A stretch of 64,000 bases of DNA from Prevotella sp. (GCA_016285245.1 JAEEQH010000007.1:1-64000), one strand, 5' to 3'. Counted from the stretch's first letter, positions 53,315 through 62,538 are shown. Notes: generated by a model not told the origin, from the letters alone. Numbers and translations are program-made.

Positions 53315-55117
53315 TTACTGACGAGCAGCCTTCTTGCGCTGGTCGTGGTCAAGGATGACCTTGCGCATACGCATGGACTTCGGGGTGACCTCGACGAGCT
53401 CGTCCTCCTTGATGTACTCCAAGCACTCCTCGAGCGACATGACGGTCTTCGGGATGATGCGCGCTTTGTCGTCGGTACCCGAGGCACGGACGTTGGTGAG
53501 CTGCTTGGCCTTGCAGACGTTGATGACGAGGTCGTTGTCGTGGACGTGCTCGCCGACGACCTGACCCATGTAGACGTCTTCGCCCGGGTCGATGAAGAAC
53601 TTACCGCGGTCCTGCAGCTTGTCGATGGCATAGGCGAAGGCGTTGCCTGTCTCCAAGGCAATCATCGAACCGTTCAAGCGGCGCTCAATGTCGCCCTTGT
53701 AGGGCTGGTACTCCTTGAAGCGGTGGGCCATGATGGCCTCGCCCTGAGAGGCGGTGAGCACGTTGGTACGCAGTCCGATGATGCCGCGTGAGGGGATGTT
53801 GAACTCGATGTTCGTGCGCTCGCCCTGGCTCTCCATGCTGGTCATTTCGCCCTTGCGGCGTGTCACCATGTCGATCATCTTCGAGGCAAACTCCTCGGGG
53901 ACGTTGATGGTGAGTTCCTCAATAGGTTCGCACTTCTGGCCGTCCACCTCTTTATATATAACCTGTGGCTGACCTACCTGCAGCTCGTAGCCCTCGCGGC
54001 GCATGGTCTCGATGAGCACGCTGAGGTGGAGGACGCCGCGGCCGGAGACGACCCACTTGTCGGTAGAGTCCTCGAACTGCTCCACGTGCAGGGCGAGGTT
54101 CTTCTCGAGCTCCTTCTGCAGACGGTCGTTGATGTGGCGCGAGGTGACGAACTTACCCTCCTTGCCGAAGAACGGCGAGTCGTTGATGGTGAAGAGCATC
54201 GACATCGTCGGTTCGTCGATGGCTATCGGGGGTAGCGGTTCGGGATTCTCGAGGTCGCAGATGGTGTCGCCAATCTCGAATTTCTCCAGGCCGATGACGG
54301 CGCAGATGTCGCCGCAGTCGACGCTGTCGGTACGCGTGTGGCCCATGCCCTCGAAGGTGTGGAGCTCCTTGATCTTCACCTTCTCCGTGGTGCCGTCGCG
54401 GTGGCTGATGGTCACCTGCTGGCCGTCCTGCAGCCGACCACGATGCACGCGGCCCACGGCGATGCGGCCCTGGTAGCTCGAGTAGTCGAGCGAGGTGATG
54501 AGCATCTGCGGCGTGCCTTCGAGCTGTGTGGGGGCGGGGATGACCTCGACAATCTTATCTAAGAGATAGGTGATGTCTGTGGTAGGCTTCTGCCAGTCTT
54601 CACCCATCCAGCCGTTCTTTGCCGAGCCGTAGACGACGGGGAAGTCCAACTGGTCCTCGGTGGCGCCGAGCGAGAACATCAAGTCGAAGACCATCTCGTA
54701 GACCTCCTCAGGGCGGCAGTTTGGCTTGTCGACCTTGTTCACCACCACGATGGGCTTCAGGCCAATCTCAAGGGCTTTCTGCAGCACGAAGCGCGTCTGG
54801 GGCATCGGGCCTTCGAAGGCGTCGACCAGCAGCAGACAGCCGTCGGCCATGTTAAGCACACGCTCCACCTCGCCGCCGAAGTCAGAGTGTCCCGGGGTGT
54901 CGATGATGTTGATCTTCGTACCCTTCCAGTTGATGGAGACGTTCTTCGAGAGGATGGTGATGCCGCGCTCGCGCTCCAGGTCGTTTGCGTCGAGTACCTG
55001 ATTGCTGAGGTTCTGTCCCTCACGGAACAGGTTGCCGGCCAGCATCATCTTGTCCACGAGCGTGGTCTTGCCGTGGTCTACGTGGGCTATAATAGCGATG
55101 TTTCTGATGTCTTGCAT
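53315..55117 (-). CDS. typA: Ribosome-binding GTPase TypA/BipA
   Basis: A 600-residue translational GTPase. The G domain has [30 protein letters not shown] and VNKVDKPNC (N/TKxD). Domain II and the EF-G-like domains III and V follow, with the BipA C-terminal domain to the end. It binds the ribosome and supports subunit assembly and stress growth. It diverges from rpsO. Confidence 0.97.
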   Translation of the reverse strand: MQDIRNIAIIAHVDHGKTTLVDKMMLAGNLFREGQNLSNQVLDANDLERERGITILSKNVSINWKGTKINIIDTPGHSDFGGEVERVLNMADGCLLLVDAFEGPMPQTRFVLQKALEIGLKPIVVVNKVDKPNCRPEEVYEMVFDLMFSLGATEDQLDFPVVYGSAKNGWMGEDWQKPTTDITYLLDKIVEVIPAPTQLEGTPQMLITSLDYSSYQGRIAVGRVHRGRLQDGQQVTISHRDGTTEKVKIKELHTFEGMGHTRTDSVDCGDICAVIGLEKFEIGDTICDLENPEPLPPIAIDEPTMSMLFTINDSPFFGKEGKFVTSRHINDRLQKELEKNLALHVEQFEDSTDKWVVSGRGVLHLSVLIETMRREGYELQVGQPQVIYKEVDGQKCEPIEELTINVPEEFASKMIDMVTRRKGEMTSMESQGERTNIEFNIPSRGIIGLRTNVLTASQGEAIMAHRFKEYQPYKGDIERRLNGSMIALETGNAFAYAIDKLQDRGKFFIDPGEDVYMGQVVGEHVHDNDLVINVCKAKQLTNVRASGTDDKARIIPKTVMSLEECLEYIKEDELVEVTPKSMRMRKVILDHDQRKKAARQ

Positions 55118-55141
55118 TGTCTAATACCTTAATTTGGGGTG

Positions 55142-55198
55142 CAAAGGTACACATTTTCGGCGAAATATTTGCATGTTCCGTGAAAAAGTTGTAATTTT
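55142..55198. promoter_or_regulatory. Divergent promoters of typA and rpsO
   Basis: Minus-strand TACCTTTG covers 55142-55149 (typA). Plus-strand TAATTTTG is at 55191-55198 (rpsO). Confidence 0.65.
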
Positions 55199-55200
55199 GC

Positions 55201-55246
55201 AGCCGCATTTGACGAAGCGGCGTCCAGTGATGACGGTCGTGCGGCT
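55201..55246 (+). promoter_or_regulatory. Candidate S15 autoregulatory leader
   Basis: AGCCGCA (55201-55207) can pair either with GCGGC at 55217-55221 or with TGCGGCT at 55240-55246. A small CGTC/GACG hairpin lies between (55221-55235). Two exclusive folds upstream of rpsO resemble ribosomal-protein leader control. Confidence 0.45.
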
Positions 55247-55287
55247 TCTGAAAGATGTATTTAATAACATTTTAACATATCATCATT

Positions 55288-55557
55288 ATGTACTTAGACA
55301 AAGCTAAGAAAGAAGAGATTTTCGGCCAGTATGGCAAGTCAACCACCGACACCGGTAGCGCAGAGGCTCAGATTGCCCTGTTCACCTTCCGCATCAAGCA
55401 CCTGACGGAGCACCTGAAGAAAAACCGCAAGGACTTCGGTACCGCCCGTTCGCTGACGAAGATGGTAGGTCGTCGCCGCAAGCTGCTGAAGTATCTCTAC
55501 GATAACGACATCAACCGTTATCGTGCCATCATCAAGGCTCTCGGTCTGCGTAAGTAA
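55288..55557 (+). CDS. rpsO: 30S ribosomal protein S15
   Basis: An 89-residue ribosomal protein with the family blocks FGKSTTDTGSAEAQIALFTFRIKHLTEHLK-type helices and MVGRRRKLLKYLYDND. It binds 16S rRNA early in 30S assembly. The leader is about 80 bases with possible alternative folds, suggesting self-regulation. A terminator follows. Confidence 0.98.
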   Translation: MYLDKAKKEEIFGQYGKSTTDTGSAEAQIALFTFRIKHLTEHLKKNRKDFGTARSLTKMVGRRRKLLKYLYDNDINRYRAIIKALGLRK

Positions 55558-55574
55558 TGGAGCAGCGAAAGCCG

Positions 55575-55588
55575 CTAAGCTAGCTTAG
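55575..55588. repeat. 14-bp perfect palindrome
   Basis: CTAAGCTAGCTTAG just after rpsO; role unknown. Confidence 0.6.
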
Positions 55589-55647
55589 ATGGCTGAGTCG
55601 CGACATTACTCGACGAAGTCAAATAATACGCATGCAGAGACACCAAT

Positions 55648-55682
55648 AAAGCCGCGTAGGGAAATCCCTATGCGGTTTTATG
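55648..55682 (+). terminator. Terminator of rpsO
   Basis: AAAGCCGCGTAGGG pairs with CCCTATGCGGTTTT (one mismatch) around a four-base loop. Confidence 0.9.
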
Positions 55683-55713
55683 GTTTTTACCCCCTCGATT
55701 TATGGTTTTTTCC

Positions 55714-55744
55714 TTGCACGGCACGGCAGAAAGCCTTAACTTTG
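55714..55744 (+). promoter_or_regulatory. Promoter of the lipoprotein gene
   Basis: TTG at 55714-55716 and TAACTTTG at 55737-55744; start codon at 55792. Confidence 0.6.
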
Positions 55745-55791
55745 CAGCAGAAAAAAGAACAAGAAGTTTAACTCATTAAAAGCATACGACT

Positions 55792-56358
55792 ATGAAGAAG
55801 TTATACACCATGATGATGATGGCCATGATGGCTCTCACATTCACCTCTTGCGAGGACGAAATGATCGCTGACACCTTGGAGGGTACCTGGAGTGGCAACA
55901 TGTATGTCTCCTCCTACTATAGAGGCCACAACTACTACGCCACCCGCACGGAGATTACCTTCAATATCGATCCCTTCCGCTTCACCAAGGGCTCAGGCTA
56001 CTGGGTCGACTACTACAGCCGCGCTCCCTGGGACTACGTTGCCAACCACATCAGCTGGCGCGTCGACAACGGACACATCACCATCTACTTCATTGAGGAT
56101 GGCACTTCCGTGGTCATCTCCGACTATCACCTCAGCGACTCGCATTTCACCGGCTACATTGCTGATGGTGACAACGACGTCAACTTCAACCTGACGCACA
56201 TCTCGTCGCCCAACTGGGACACCTACGACAACTGGGGCTACGATGCTTGGTACGACGATTACTACTGGTCGCGTGGCACACGCTCAGCTGACAGCACAGC
56301 CGCTGCTCCGCTACCCGCCGAAAAGCCCGTCCGTCAGTTCGGTAAGCGCGCAGAATAA
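55792..56358 (+). CDS. Lipoprotein, unknown function
   Basis: A 188-residue protein. The signal peptide MKKLYTMMMMAMMALTFTSC has the lipidated cysteine at residue 20. The mature part is rich in Tyr, Asp and Trp (LEGTWSGNMYV, then DTYDNWGYDAWYDDYYWSRG). The LEGTW start resembles lipocalin-like or DUF-type lipoproteins, but no specific family is recognised. It is monocistronic, with its own promoter and a convergent terminator downstream. Confidence 0.78.
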   Translation: MKKLYTMMMMAMMALTFTSCEDEMIADTLEGTWSGNMYVSSYYRGHNYYATRTEITFNIDPFRFTKGSGYWVDYYSRAPWDYVANHISWRVDNGHITIYFIEDGTSVVISDYHLSDSHFTGYIADGDNDVNFNLTHISSPNWDTYDNWGYDAWYDDYYWSRGTRSADSTAAAPLPAEKPVRQFGKRAE

Positions 56359-56390
56359 TTCCATATACATACGTTTCAGGATAACAAGAA

Positions 56391-56426
56391 TGAAAGAAAG
56401 GGAGACGCGAGCCTCCCTTTCTTTTA
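56391..56426. terminator. Bidirectional terminator
   Basis: AAAGAAAGGGAG (56393-56404) pairs perfectly with CTCCCTTTCTTT (56413-56424) between the convergent lipoprotein and GH28 genes. Confidence 0.88.
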
Positions 56427-56442
56427 TTTCCTTTCTCCGTGA

Positions 56443-57909
56443 TTACTTCAGGATGGTGATGTTGACGTTCTCCTTCTTGATGTTCCGGCAGAACTGGAAC
56501 GTGGCATCATGGTGGGTGGAGATGTTTATGTCCTTCAGCGTGATGCGGTCGATAGGCATCTCCGGCAGTCCGTTAAACTCCATGGCGTAGCCGGCATTGT
56601 GGCAGATGACGTTGCGGATGTCGATGTTGCGGAAGATAGGTGTCTCCTCGGTCACGGGAACCGCCTCCACCTTGGGCTGATCGCCGTCCTCCAGCACCTC
56701 GGCAACCGACTTGCCACCGTAGTACATATTGAACGTTAGGGCATAGGTGGCGATGTCAGTCATCGACACACCGTCGATGAAGATGTTCTCGACGATACCG
56801 CCACGACCGCGCGTCGACTTGAAGCGCAGTCCCACATCCGTGCCCACGAACTGGCAGTTGCTCACCTTGATGTTGCGCACGCCGCCGCTCATCTCTGAGC
56901 CTACGACAAAGCCACCATGACCAGCGAAGACCGTGCAGCCGTCGACGACGACATTGGCGCAGGGCACACCGCGACGGCGTCCGTCCTTGTCCTTGCCGCT
57001 CTTCAGGCAGATACCGTCGTCGCCGGCATCGAAGCGCGAGTTGATGATCAGCGCGTTGGTACACGACTCCAGGTCCAGGGCGTCGCCGTTCTGGGCGTAC
57101 GACGGGTTGCGCACGAGTACATTATCTATAATGATGTTCTGACACATCAGCGGGTGAAGGTTCCACGCCGGGGAGTTCTGGAAAATGACACCCTGGAGCA
57201 GCACGTTCTTGCAGTCGATGAGGCTCACCATGACAGGACGCAGGAAGCGCTTCACAGCCTGCCACTCCTCCTCGGTCTCAGCCTTGGGCACATTCATGTT
57301 CGCACCCTGCTCACCACGGGCGTAGCCGGCCGACGGCACCCAGTAGTCCTTCTTCATCTCCTGGCTGCCTTCGATGGCCAGCAGCCTCTTCCAGTGGCTG
57401 TCGGTCACCTTCGAACGCTTCACAGGGCGCCAGTACTGGCCGTTGCCGTCGATGACGCCGTTACCGGTGATGGAGATGTTCGTTGCACCACGAGCCGACA
57501 GCGGGGACTGACAGCGGCGGGTGTCGAGACCCTCGAACGACGTCTCAACGATGGGGTAGAGCGACTCGTCGGCAGCAAACAGAATGACGGCTCCAGCCTC
57601 CAGATGGAGGTCGATGTTGGAGCGTAGCACGATGGGGCCTGTGAGCCATACGCCGCGGGGTACGACGAGGTGGCCGCCGCCTGCTTTGTAAAGTTGGTCG
57701 ATGGCCTTGGCGAAGGCATCGGTACAGAGAGCACTACCGTCGTTCTTCGCTCCGAAGTCGCTGAGGCGCATGGTCAGCTCGGGGATGACGGGTGCTTTGA
57801 CGGCCGCCATCTGGAAGGGCAGCCCTTGGGTGTACTTGGCGTACTGATCCTGTGCACTCATACCAAGGAGCGCACCAAGACAGAACAGCATGAGAATGGT
57901 TCTCTTCAT
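56443..57909 (-). CDS. GH28 polygalacturonase-type glycosidase
   Basis: A 488-residue exported enzyme, signal peptide about 1-19 (ending LLGMSA). It has a right-handed beta-helix with GH28 motifs: NGDALDLESC (NTD-like), DAGDDGICLKSG, FAGHGGFVVGSEMSGG and LRFKSTRGRGG (the RxK substrate-binding site). It hydrolyses galacturonic acid linkages of pectin, probably as an exo-acting or rhamnogalacturonan-type enzyme in the periplasm. It stands alone here, without SusC/D genes. Confidence 0.92.
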   Translation of the reverse strand: MKRTILMLFCLGALLGMSAQDQYAKYTQGLPFQMAAVKAPVIPELTMRLSDFGAKNDGSALCTDAFAKAIDQLYKAGGGHLVVPRGVWLTGPIVLRSNIDLHLEAGAVILFAADESLYPIVETSFEGLDTRRCQSPLSARGATNISITGNGVIDGNGQYWRPVKRSKVTDSHWKRLLAIEGSQEMKKDYWVPSAGYARGEQGANMNVPKAETEEEWQAVKRFLRPVMVSLIDCKNVLLQGVIFQNSPAWNLHPLMCQNIIIDNVLVRNPSYAQNGDALDLESCTNALIINSRFDAGDDGICLKSGKDKDGRRRGVPCANVVVDGCTVFAGHGGFVVGSEMSGGVRNIKVSNCQFVGTDVGLRFKSTRGRGGIVENIFIDGVSMTDIATYALTFNMYYGGKSVAEVLEDGDQPKVEAVPVTEETPIFRNIDIRNVICHNAGYAMEFNGLPEMPIDRITLKDINISTHHDATFQFCRNIKKENVNITILK

Positions 57910-57940
57910 AATCGTGATTTGTTTTAGTAGTTATTTTTTG

Positions 57941-58429
57941 TTAGTTGTCTTCTCTTATCTCGTTCAGCGGCTGCATGACGAACTCCCGTTCATACATCAG
58001 CGGGTGGGGAATCTTCAGGTCGGGCTCATCGACGTGGAGGTCGTCGTAGAGCAGAATGTCAATGTCGATGGGACGGTCATGATATTGACGCCCCTCCCCG
58101 TTACTGGGGAATGTCCCATTTGTGCGACGAGTCGCACTAGGGGACTGTCCCCCAATAGGTTTCTTCCGTCCTAGTTCCCGTTCAATCTGCTGTGTGGTTG
58201 TGAGCACCTCGCGTGGCGTGAGGGTGGTCTCACAGAGAACGGCACCGTTGAGGAACTTATGCGTCGACTCAAAGCCCCAGGGCTCCGTCTCGATGAGCGA
58301 GGACTGGCGCACTACTGTGCCTACACGGACGCTCAGGAGCTCGATGGCACGGCGAATGAGTGACCGTCGCCTTCCGAGGTTTGACCCGAGCGACAGGTAC
58401 ACCCTATGCAGCCTCTCCTCACTCTTCAT
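57941..58429 (-). CDS. folK: 2-amino-4-hydroxy-6-hydroxymethyldihydropteridine pyrophosphokinase
   Basis: A 162-residue folate enzyme. It starts HRVYLSLGSNLGRR, with the substrate block SLIETEPWGFESTHKFLNGAVLCET and the metal-binding DRPIDIDILLYDD. It moves pyrophosphate from ATP to the pterin in tetrahydrofolate synthesis. Between ERELGRK and the QYHDRPID block an insert of about 24 residues (PIGGQSPSATRRTNGTFPSN) is encoded by palindromic repeat DNA. It is the last gene of a six-gene minus-strand run. Confidence 0.92.
   Translation of the reverse strand: MKSEERLHRVYLSLGSNLGRRRSLIRRAIELLSVRVGTVVRQSSLIETEPWGFESTHKFLNGAVLCETTLTPREVLTTTQQIERELGRKKPIGGQSPSATRRTNGTFPSNGEGRQYHDRPIDIDILLYDDLHVDEPDLKIPHPLMYEREFVMQPLNEIREDN
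58090..58162. repeat. Palindromic insertion inside folK
   Basis: It contains three short hairpins: CCCCGTTACTGGGG, GTGCGAC-ga-GTCGCAC (58122-58137) and GGGGACTGTCCCC. GTCCCATTTGTG is shared with the REP-like element at 63720. Confidence 0.8.
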
Positions 58430-58467
58430 CCCTCATCTCTTATCTCTTATCTATTATCTCACATCAG
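58426..58467. repeat. Heptamer array across the queA stop and folK start
   Basis: Six 7-bp units near TTATCTC (minus-strand GAGATAA). On the minus strand it contains the folK ATG, and its last unit overlaps the end of queA. Confidence 0.85.
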
Positions 58468-59606
58468 TCGTCCACCACCAGCAGCGCATCGCCGAAGCAG
58501 CCGAACTGATAGCCCGCCTCGACGGCCTTCTCGTAGGCCTCGATGGTGATGTCGTAGCCAGCGAAGGCGGCTGTGGCCATCATCATCGTTGACTCGGGGT
58601 GGTAGAAGTTTGCAATCAGCGCGTTCGATAGTCCGAAGTCGTAGGGCGGGAAGATGAACTTGTTCGTCCAGCCGTCGAACGGCTTCAGCATACCGTCGGT
58701 GCCCACCGAACTCTCCGTAGCACGCAGGGTGCTCACGCCGACGGCACAGATGCGGTGCCCATCGTTCTTCGCATTGTTGACGTCTTGGCACGACTCCTCG
58801 GGAATGATGACCTGCTCGGAATTCATCTTGTGCTTCGTCAGGTCTTCGACCTCGATGGGGTCGAAGGCGCCGAGACCACAATGCAGTGTGATGTAGGTGA
58901 AACGGAAACCATGAATCTCCATCAGCTTCAGCATCTCACGGCTGAAGTGCAGACCCGTCGACGGGGCCGTCACGGCACCCTCGTTGCGGGCGTAGATGGT
59001 CTGGAACTGTTCCATGTCATCGGGCGTGCACTCGCGACGTTCCACGATGTAGCGGGGCAGGGGAGCCTCGCCCAGGGAGAAGAGCTCGCGCTTGAACTCG
59101 TCGTGGGGACAGTCGTAGAGGAAACGCAGCGTGCGTCCGCGACTAGTAGTATTGTCGATGACCTCGGCTACCATCGGACCGTCTTCCTCGAAGAACAGCT
59201 TGTTGCCGATACGTATCTTGCGCGCCGGCTCGACGAGCACGTCCCACAAGCGCAGTTCCTCATTCAGCTCGCGCAGCAGGAACACCTCAATCTTTGCATC
59301 GGTCTTTTCCTTTGTGCCGTAGAGGCGTGCGGGGAACACCTTTGTGTCGTTGAAGATGAAGGTGTCACCCTCGTCAAAGTAGTTTACCAGGTCGCGGAAC
59401 GTCAGGTACTGATCCGTGTCGTTGCCGTCGCCGTCCTTCTTGAACATCTCGATGGTCTGGCTCTTGCGGTGGATAACCATCAGACGGCACTGGTCGCGGT
59501 GGTAGATGCGGTCCACGGTACCATCCTCATTCTCGAAGGCGCGGTGGGGCGGGTAGAGAGCTACCTGCTCCTCAGGGAGCTTGAACTTGAATTGTGATAG
59601 TTTCAT
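58464..59606 (-). CDS. queA: S-adenosylmethionine:tRNA ribosyltransferase-isomerase
   Basis: A 380-residue enzyme, slightly longer than the usual 340-360. Family blocks include [26 protein letters not shown] (N-terminus), [38 protein letters not shown] and the C-terminal [19 protein letters not shown]. It moves the ribosyl of SAM to preQ1 in tRNA to make epoxyqueuosine. It lies between truB and folK in the operon. Confidence 0.96.
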   Translation of the reverse strand: MKLSQFKFKLPEEQVALYPPHRAFENEDGTVDRIYHRDQCRLMVIHRKSQTIEMFKKDGDGNDTDQYLTFRDLVNYFDEGDTFIFNDTKVFPARLYGTKEKTDAKIEVFLLRELNEELRLWDVLVEPARKIRIGNKLFFEEDGPMVAEVIDNTTSRGRTLRFLYDCPHDEFKRELFSLGEAPLPRYIVERRECTPDDMEQFQTIYARNEGAVTAPSTGLHFSREMLKLMEIHGFRFTYITLHCGLGAFDPIEVEDLTKHKMNSEQVIIPEESCQDVNNAKNDGHRICAVGVSTLRATESSVGTDGMLKPFDGWTNKFIFPPYDFGLSNALIANFYHPESTMMMATAAFAGYDITIEAYEKAVEAGYQFGCFGDALLVVDD

Positions 59607-59612
59607 TATATA

Positions 59613-59652
59613 CTATTGTTGTTTTGGTCTAATTGTCTATTGTTGTTTTGGC
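59613..59652. repeat. 24-bp-period direct repeat at the truB end
   Basis: CTATTGTTGTTTTGG occurs at 59613-59627 and 59637-59651. The second copy encodes the truB C-terminal PKQQ and stop; the first lies in the queA leader. Confidence 0.8.
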
Positions 59653-60392
59653 CTGATTTTCGGGACTACGGGTTTTACGGGCTTTAGGGGACGGTCGTCG
59701 GGCATCTCGCCGTCGAGCCATTCGCGGAAGCTGTCGAGGGTGTAGCTGTCCTCTATGCGGACGTCGCCGAGCCGTGTACGGCAGAGCTCCGTCAGGTAGG
59801 CACCACTACCCAGGGCAGCGCCGATGTCGCGTGCCAGGGAACGGATATAGGTACCCTTGCCACAGACGACACGAATGCCCAGCAGCATCTTCTCGGCATC
59901 GAAGCTCGTCACCTCCAGCTCGTCGATGTGTACTGTCTTCGCTTTCAGCGCCACATCGTCGCCTTTGCGTGCCAGCTCGTAGGCACGGTCGCCATTGACC
60001 ATTACCGCCGAGAAGAGGGGTGGCACTTGCTCGATGTCTCCAACGAACTCAGGGAGCACACGGTCTATCAGCTCGCGGGTGATGTGGGCGGTGGGGTAGG
60101 TGTTGTCCACCTCATGTTCGCGGTCGAACGACGGCGTGGTGGCTCCAAGCTGCAGAGTGGCGGTATATTCCTTGTCGTGCAGCTGCAGACGCTCTATCTG
60201 CTTCGTTGCCTTACCTGTACAGAGGATGAGCACCCCTGTGGCCAGAGGGTCTAGCGTGCCGGCATGGCCTGTCTTGACGCGTTTCACGTGCAGTTTCCGT
60301 GAGATGAGGTAACGGACGTGTGCCAGCGCGCCGAACGACGTCATGCCGTAAGGCTTGTTGATGTAGATGAAAGCGCCTTCCTGAAAGTCCAC
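59637..60392 (-). CDS. truB: tRNA pseudouridine-55 synthase
   Basis: A 251-residue enzyme. INKPYGMTSFGALAHVRYL and the catalytic aspartate block TGHAGTLDPLATGVLILCTGKATK are unmistakable, and CGKGTYIRSLARDIG is the second family motif. It makes pseudouridine 55 in tRNA. GTG 60392 gives MDFQEGAF, close to the usual family start. The alternative TTG 60401 lies at the edge of a repeat element and directly after an in-frame stop. Confidence 0.95.
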   Translation of the reverse strand: MDFQEGAFIYINKPYGMTSFGALAHVRYLISRKLHVKRVKTGHAGTLDPLATGVLILCTGKATKQIERLQLHDKEYTATLQLGATTPSFDREHEVDNTYPTAHITRELIDRVLPEFVGDIEQVPPLFSAVMVNGDRAYELARKGDDVALKAKTVHIDELEVTSFDAEKMLLGIRVVCGKGTYIRSLARDIGAALGSGAYLTELCRTRLGDVRIEDSYTLDSFREWLDGEMPDDRPLKPVKPVVPKIRPKQQ

Positions 60393-60394
60393 AG

Positions 60395-60440
60395 TCTTCA
60401 ATTATTCAAAGGAACTACAATTTTTCAATTCTTCAACTCT
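60395..60440. repeat. 45-bp AATTGAAG element, copy 1
   Basis: Minus-strand AATTGAAA/AATTGTAG words followed by TTCCTTTGAATAATTGAAG. It fills the uppP-truB gap and is homologous to 61301-61348. Confidence 0.75.
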
Positions 60441-61298
60441 TCAGTCGACCATTGCCAATGAATGACCCGTCAGCAGCAGGGCGATGATGATGCCGCCGAC
60501 GATGATGCGGTAAATGCCGAAGGCCTTGAAGCCGTACTTCGTCAGGAATGCCACGAACCATTTCATGGCCAGCAGGGCCACGACGAAGGCTACGGCGCAG
60601 CCCAACAGCAGCATTGTGATATTGTGGGTGGTGGCCCAGGCGGTGTCCTCCTTCACGAGGTCGAGCAAGTCGAGCAGCGTGGCGCCCGCCATTGTGGGCA
60701 CGGCGAGGAAGAACGAGAACTCAGCAGCACGCTTGCGCGTCAGTCCCTGCGTCATGCCGCCGACGATGGTAGCCATTGAGCGCGAAACACCCGGGATGAC
60801 GGAGATACACTGGTATAGGCCGATGTTGAAGGCCCGTTTCTCGTTGAGCTTGTTAGCGTCGCTACCTTTGTTGAACAGCTTGTCGCAGAAGAGCATGAAG
60901 ATACCACCCACGACGAGCATGATAGCCACGACGAGGACGCTGTCGAGGAGCCAATCGAGCAGTCCCGACTTCTTAGCCAGCAGACCGATGACGACTGCCG
61001 GCAGCACACCCACGATGAGCAGCCAGTAGAAGTAGTACTTGTGTTTCATCCGCTGGAACAGCGAACTGCCCTCGGGAGCCGGCGTATGGTCGAACTGGAA
61101 GAAACGCTTCCAGTAGAGGCACACCACCGAGAGGATGGCACCAAACTGTATGATGAACGTGAAGGCATGAACGAAGGGGTCGCCCTGTTCTATGCCCAGC
61201 AGGTTCTGTGTGATAATCATGTGGCCGGTCGACGAGACGGGCAGGAACTCCGTCAGTCCCTCGACAATGGCTATGATAACGGTCTCAATCCAAGTCAT
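60441..61298 (-). CDS. uppP: Undecaprenyl-diphosphate phosphatase
   Basis: A 285-residue membrane enzyme of the BacA/UppP family. EGLTEFLPVSSTGHMI (near residues 14-29) and PGVSRSMATIVGGM carry the active site. About eight membrane segments. It recycles the lipid carrier for peptidoglycan and polysaccharide synthesis and can give bacitracin resistance. Between DUF3098 and truB in the operon. Confidence 0.97.
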   Translation of the reverse strand: MTWIETVIIAIVEGLTEFLPVSSTGHMIITQNLLGIEQGDPFVHAFTFIIQFGAILSVVCLYWKRFFQFDHTPAPEGSSLFQRMKHKYYFYWLLIVGVLPAVVIGLLAKKSGLLDWLLDSVLVVAIMLVVGGIFMLFCDKLFNKGSDANKLNEKRAFNIGLYQCISVIPGVSRSMATIVGGMTQGLTRKRAAEFSFFLAVPTMAGATLLDLLDLVKEDTAWATTHNITMLLLGCAVAFVVALLAMKWFVAFLTKYGFKAFGIYRIIVGGIIIALLLTGHSLAMVD

Positions 61299-61300
61299 GT

Positions 61301-61348
61301 TTCAATTCTTCAATTCTTAAAGAACTTCAATTTTTCAATTCTTCAATT
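61301..61348. repeat. 45-bp AATTGAAG element, copy 2
   Basis: Octamers near AATTGAAG on the minus strand with the central TTCTTTAAG. It overlaps the last codons and stop of the DUF3098 gene. Confidence 0.75.
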
Positions 61349-61570
61349 GTCCTTCGGACGGTGTACCACGGCGTAAATCATCGAAACGAAGCCCAGCAGG
61401 CACACGATGGGTGCTACCTTGATGCGGCGGGCGCTGAAAATGTCCGGGTTGTATGCCTCAGCAGACGAGCCGGCGCCGCTCATCAGTATAAAGCCGATGA
61501 TGACCACAGCCATTCCCACAGCCAGCAGGATGTAGTTCATCCTTCCAAAAGCGAAATCTCTCTTTTCCAT
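61343..61570 (-). CDS. DUF3098 small membrane protein
   Basis: A 75-residue protein with two membrane helices (about 12-31 and 48-67) and the loop GAGSSAEAYNPDIFSARRIKVAP. Size, topology and place between ftsX and uppP are those of the Bacteroidetes DUF3098 family. The function is unknown; co-occurrence with ftsX and uppP suggests a cell-envelope role. The last codons overlap a repeat element. Confidence 0.85.
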   Translation of the reverse strand: MEKRDFAFGRMNYILLAVGMAVVIIGFILMSGAGSSAEAYNPDIFSARRIKVAPIVCLLGFVSMIYAVVHRPKDN

Positions 61571-61578
61571 ATTTTTTT

Positions 61579-61613
61579 AATGCTTAATTCTTAATGCTTA
61601 ATGCTTAATTCTT
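61579..61613. repeat. Heptamer array between ftsX and DUF3098
   Basis: Five 7-bp units: AATGCTT three times and AATTCTT twice. Confidence 0.9.
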
Positions 61614-61618
61614 CAATT

Positions 61619-62497
61619 CTAAATCTTATACAGCTCTCCTGCCGTCATGCGAAGGAAGCGGTTCACGGAGATGTAGGCACAGAGCACCGTGATGATGATG
61701 CCGAACAGGAAGACGGCCACACCCGTCACCACCAGCATCTGCCACGTGATGATGGTGTCGATGTTGGGCTCGTACTGCATCAGCGCATAGTAGGCGCCAC
61801 CGAGTACACAGCAGGCCAGCAGGGCGGCCAGCAGACCTACGATGAGCGCATCGCGCATGAACGGTCGGCGGATGAATCCCCACGAGGCTCCCACCAGCTT
61901 CATGGTGTGGATGAGGAAGCGCCGTGAGTAGACGCCCAAGCGTACGGTGTTGCTGATTAGCGAGTAGCTGATGAACGTCAGCAGGACGGCCAGGACGAGC
62001 AACACGAGGTTCACCTTCTGGAGGTTCTTGTTCACCATGTTCATCAGGTCTTCCTGGTAGGCGACGTCCGTCACCTTTGCGTTCTGCTTCAGCTCCTTGG
62101 CAATCCATAGCAGGGAGTCGCGGCAGGCATAGTCGGAGTGCAGCTGCAGCTCCAGCGTTGCCGAGAACGGGTTCGTTCCCAGGAACTCCGTCGGATCGCT
62201 GCCCATTGCCGCCGTCTGCTCCTTCAGCGCCTGTTCCTTGCTGATGTAGTCGATGTTGCGGGCATAGGGACGATGGTACAGGTCACGGCATAGACGGTGG
62301 GCATCGTTCACACTCACGGTGTCGCCAAGCATAACGGTTACCGTCAGGTTCTCCTTGACGTAATTGGAAAGATGACGGGCGGTAAGTACCGACAATACCA
62401 CCAACCCTAACAGTATCAGTACCATAGTCGTGCTGATACATAGCGTAACGACCTGCATACCATGACGGCGCCGGGACGTTTTTCTTTTATTACTCAT
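61619..62497 (-). CDS. ftsX: Cell-division permease FtsX
   Basis: A 292-residue membrane protein. One N-terminal helix (about 15-40), an extracytoplasmic domain (about 45-165) with DAHRLCRDLYHRPYARNIDYISKEQAL, then three helices. With the ATPase FtsE it controls peptidoglycan hydrolases at the septum. ftsE is not in the window. First gene of the minus-strand operon; its leader holds a perfect 14-bp palindrome. Confidence 0.92.
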   Translation of the reverse strand: MSNKRKTSRRRHGMQVVTLCISTTMVLILLGLVVLSVLTARHLSNYVKENLTVTVMLGDTVSVNDAHRLCRDLYHRPYARNIDYISKEQALKEQTAAMGSDPTEFLGTNPFSATLELQLHSDYACRDSLLWIAKELKQNAKVTDVAYQEDLMNMVNKNLQKVNLVLLVLAVLLTFISYSLISNTVRLGVYSRRFLIHTMKLVGASWGFIRRPFMRDALIVGLLAALLACCVLGGAYYALMQYEPNIDTIITWQMLVVTGVAVFLFGIIITVLCAYISVNRFLRMTAGELYKI

Positions 62498-62501
62498 TTA
62501 C

Positions 62502-62538
62502 TTTACGTACGTAAAAATTGAATTCGACTGCAAAGATA
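62502..62538 (-). promoter_or_regulatory. ftsX operon promoter with leader palindrome
   Basis: The minus-strand -7 box TATCTTTG covers 62531-62538. TTTACGTACGTAAA, a perfect palindrome at 62502-62515, lies between it and the ATG at 62497. Confidence 0.65.
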
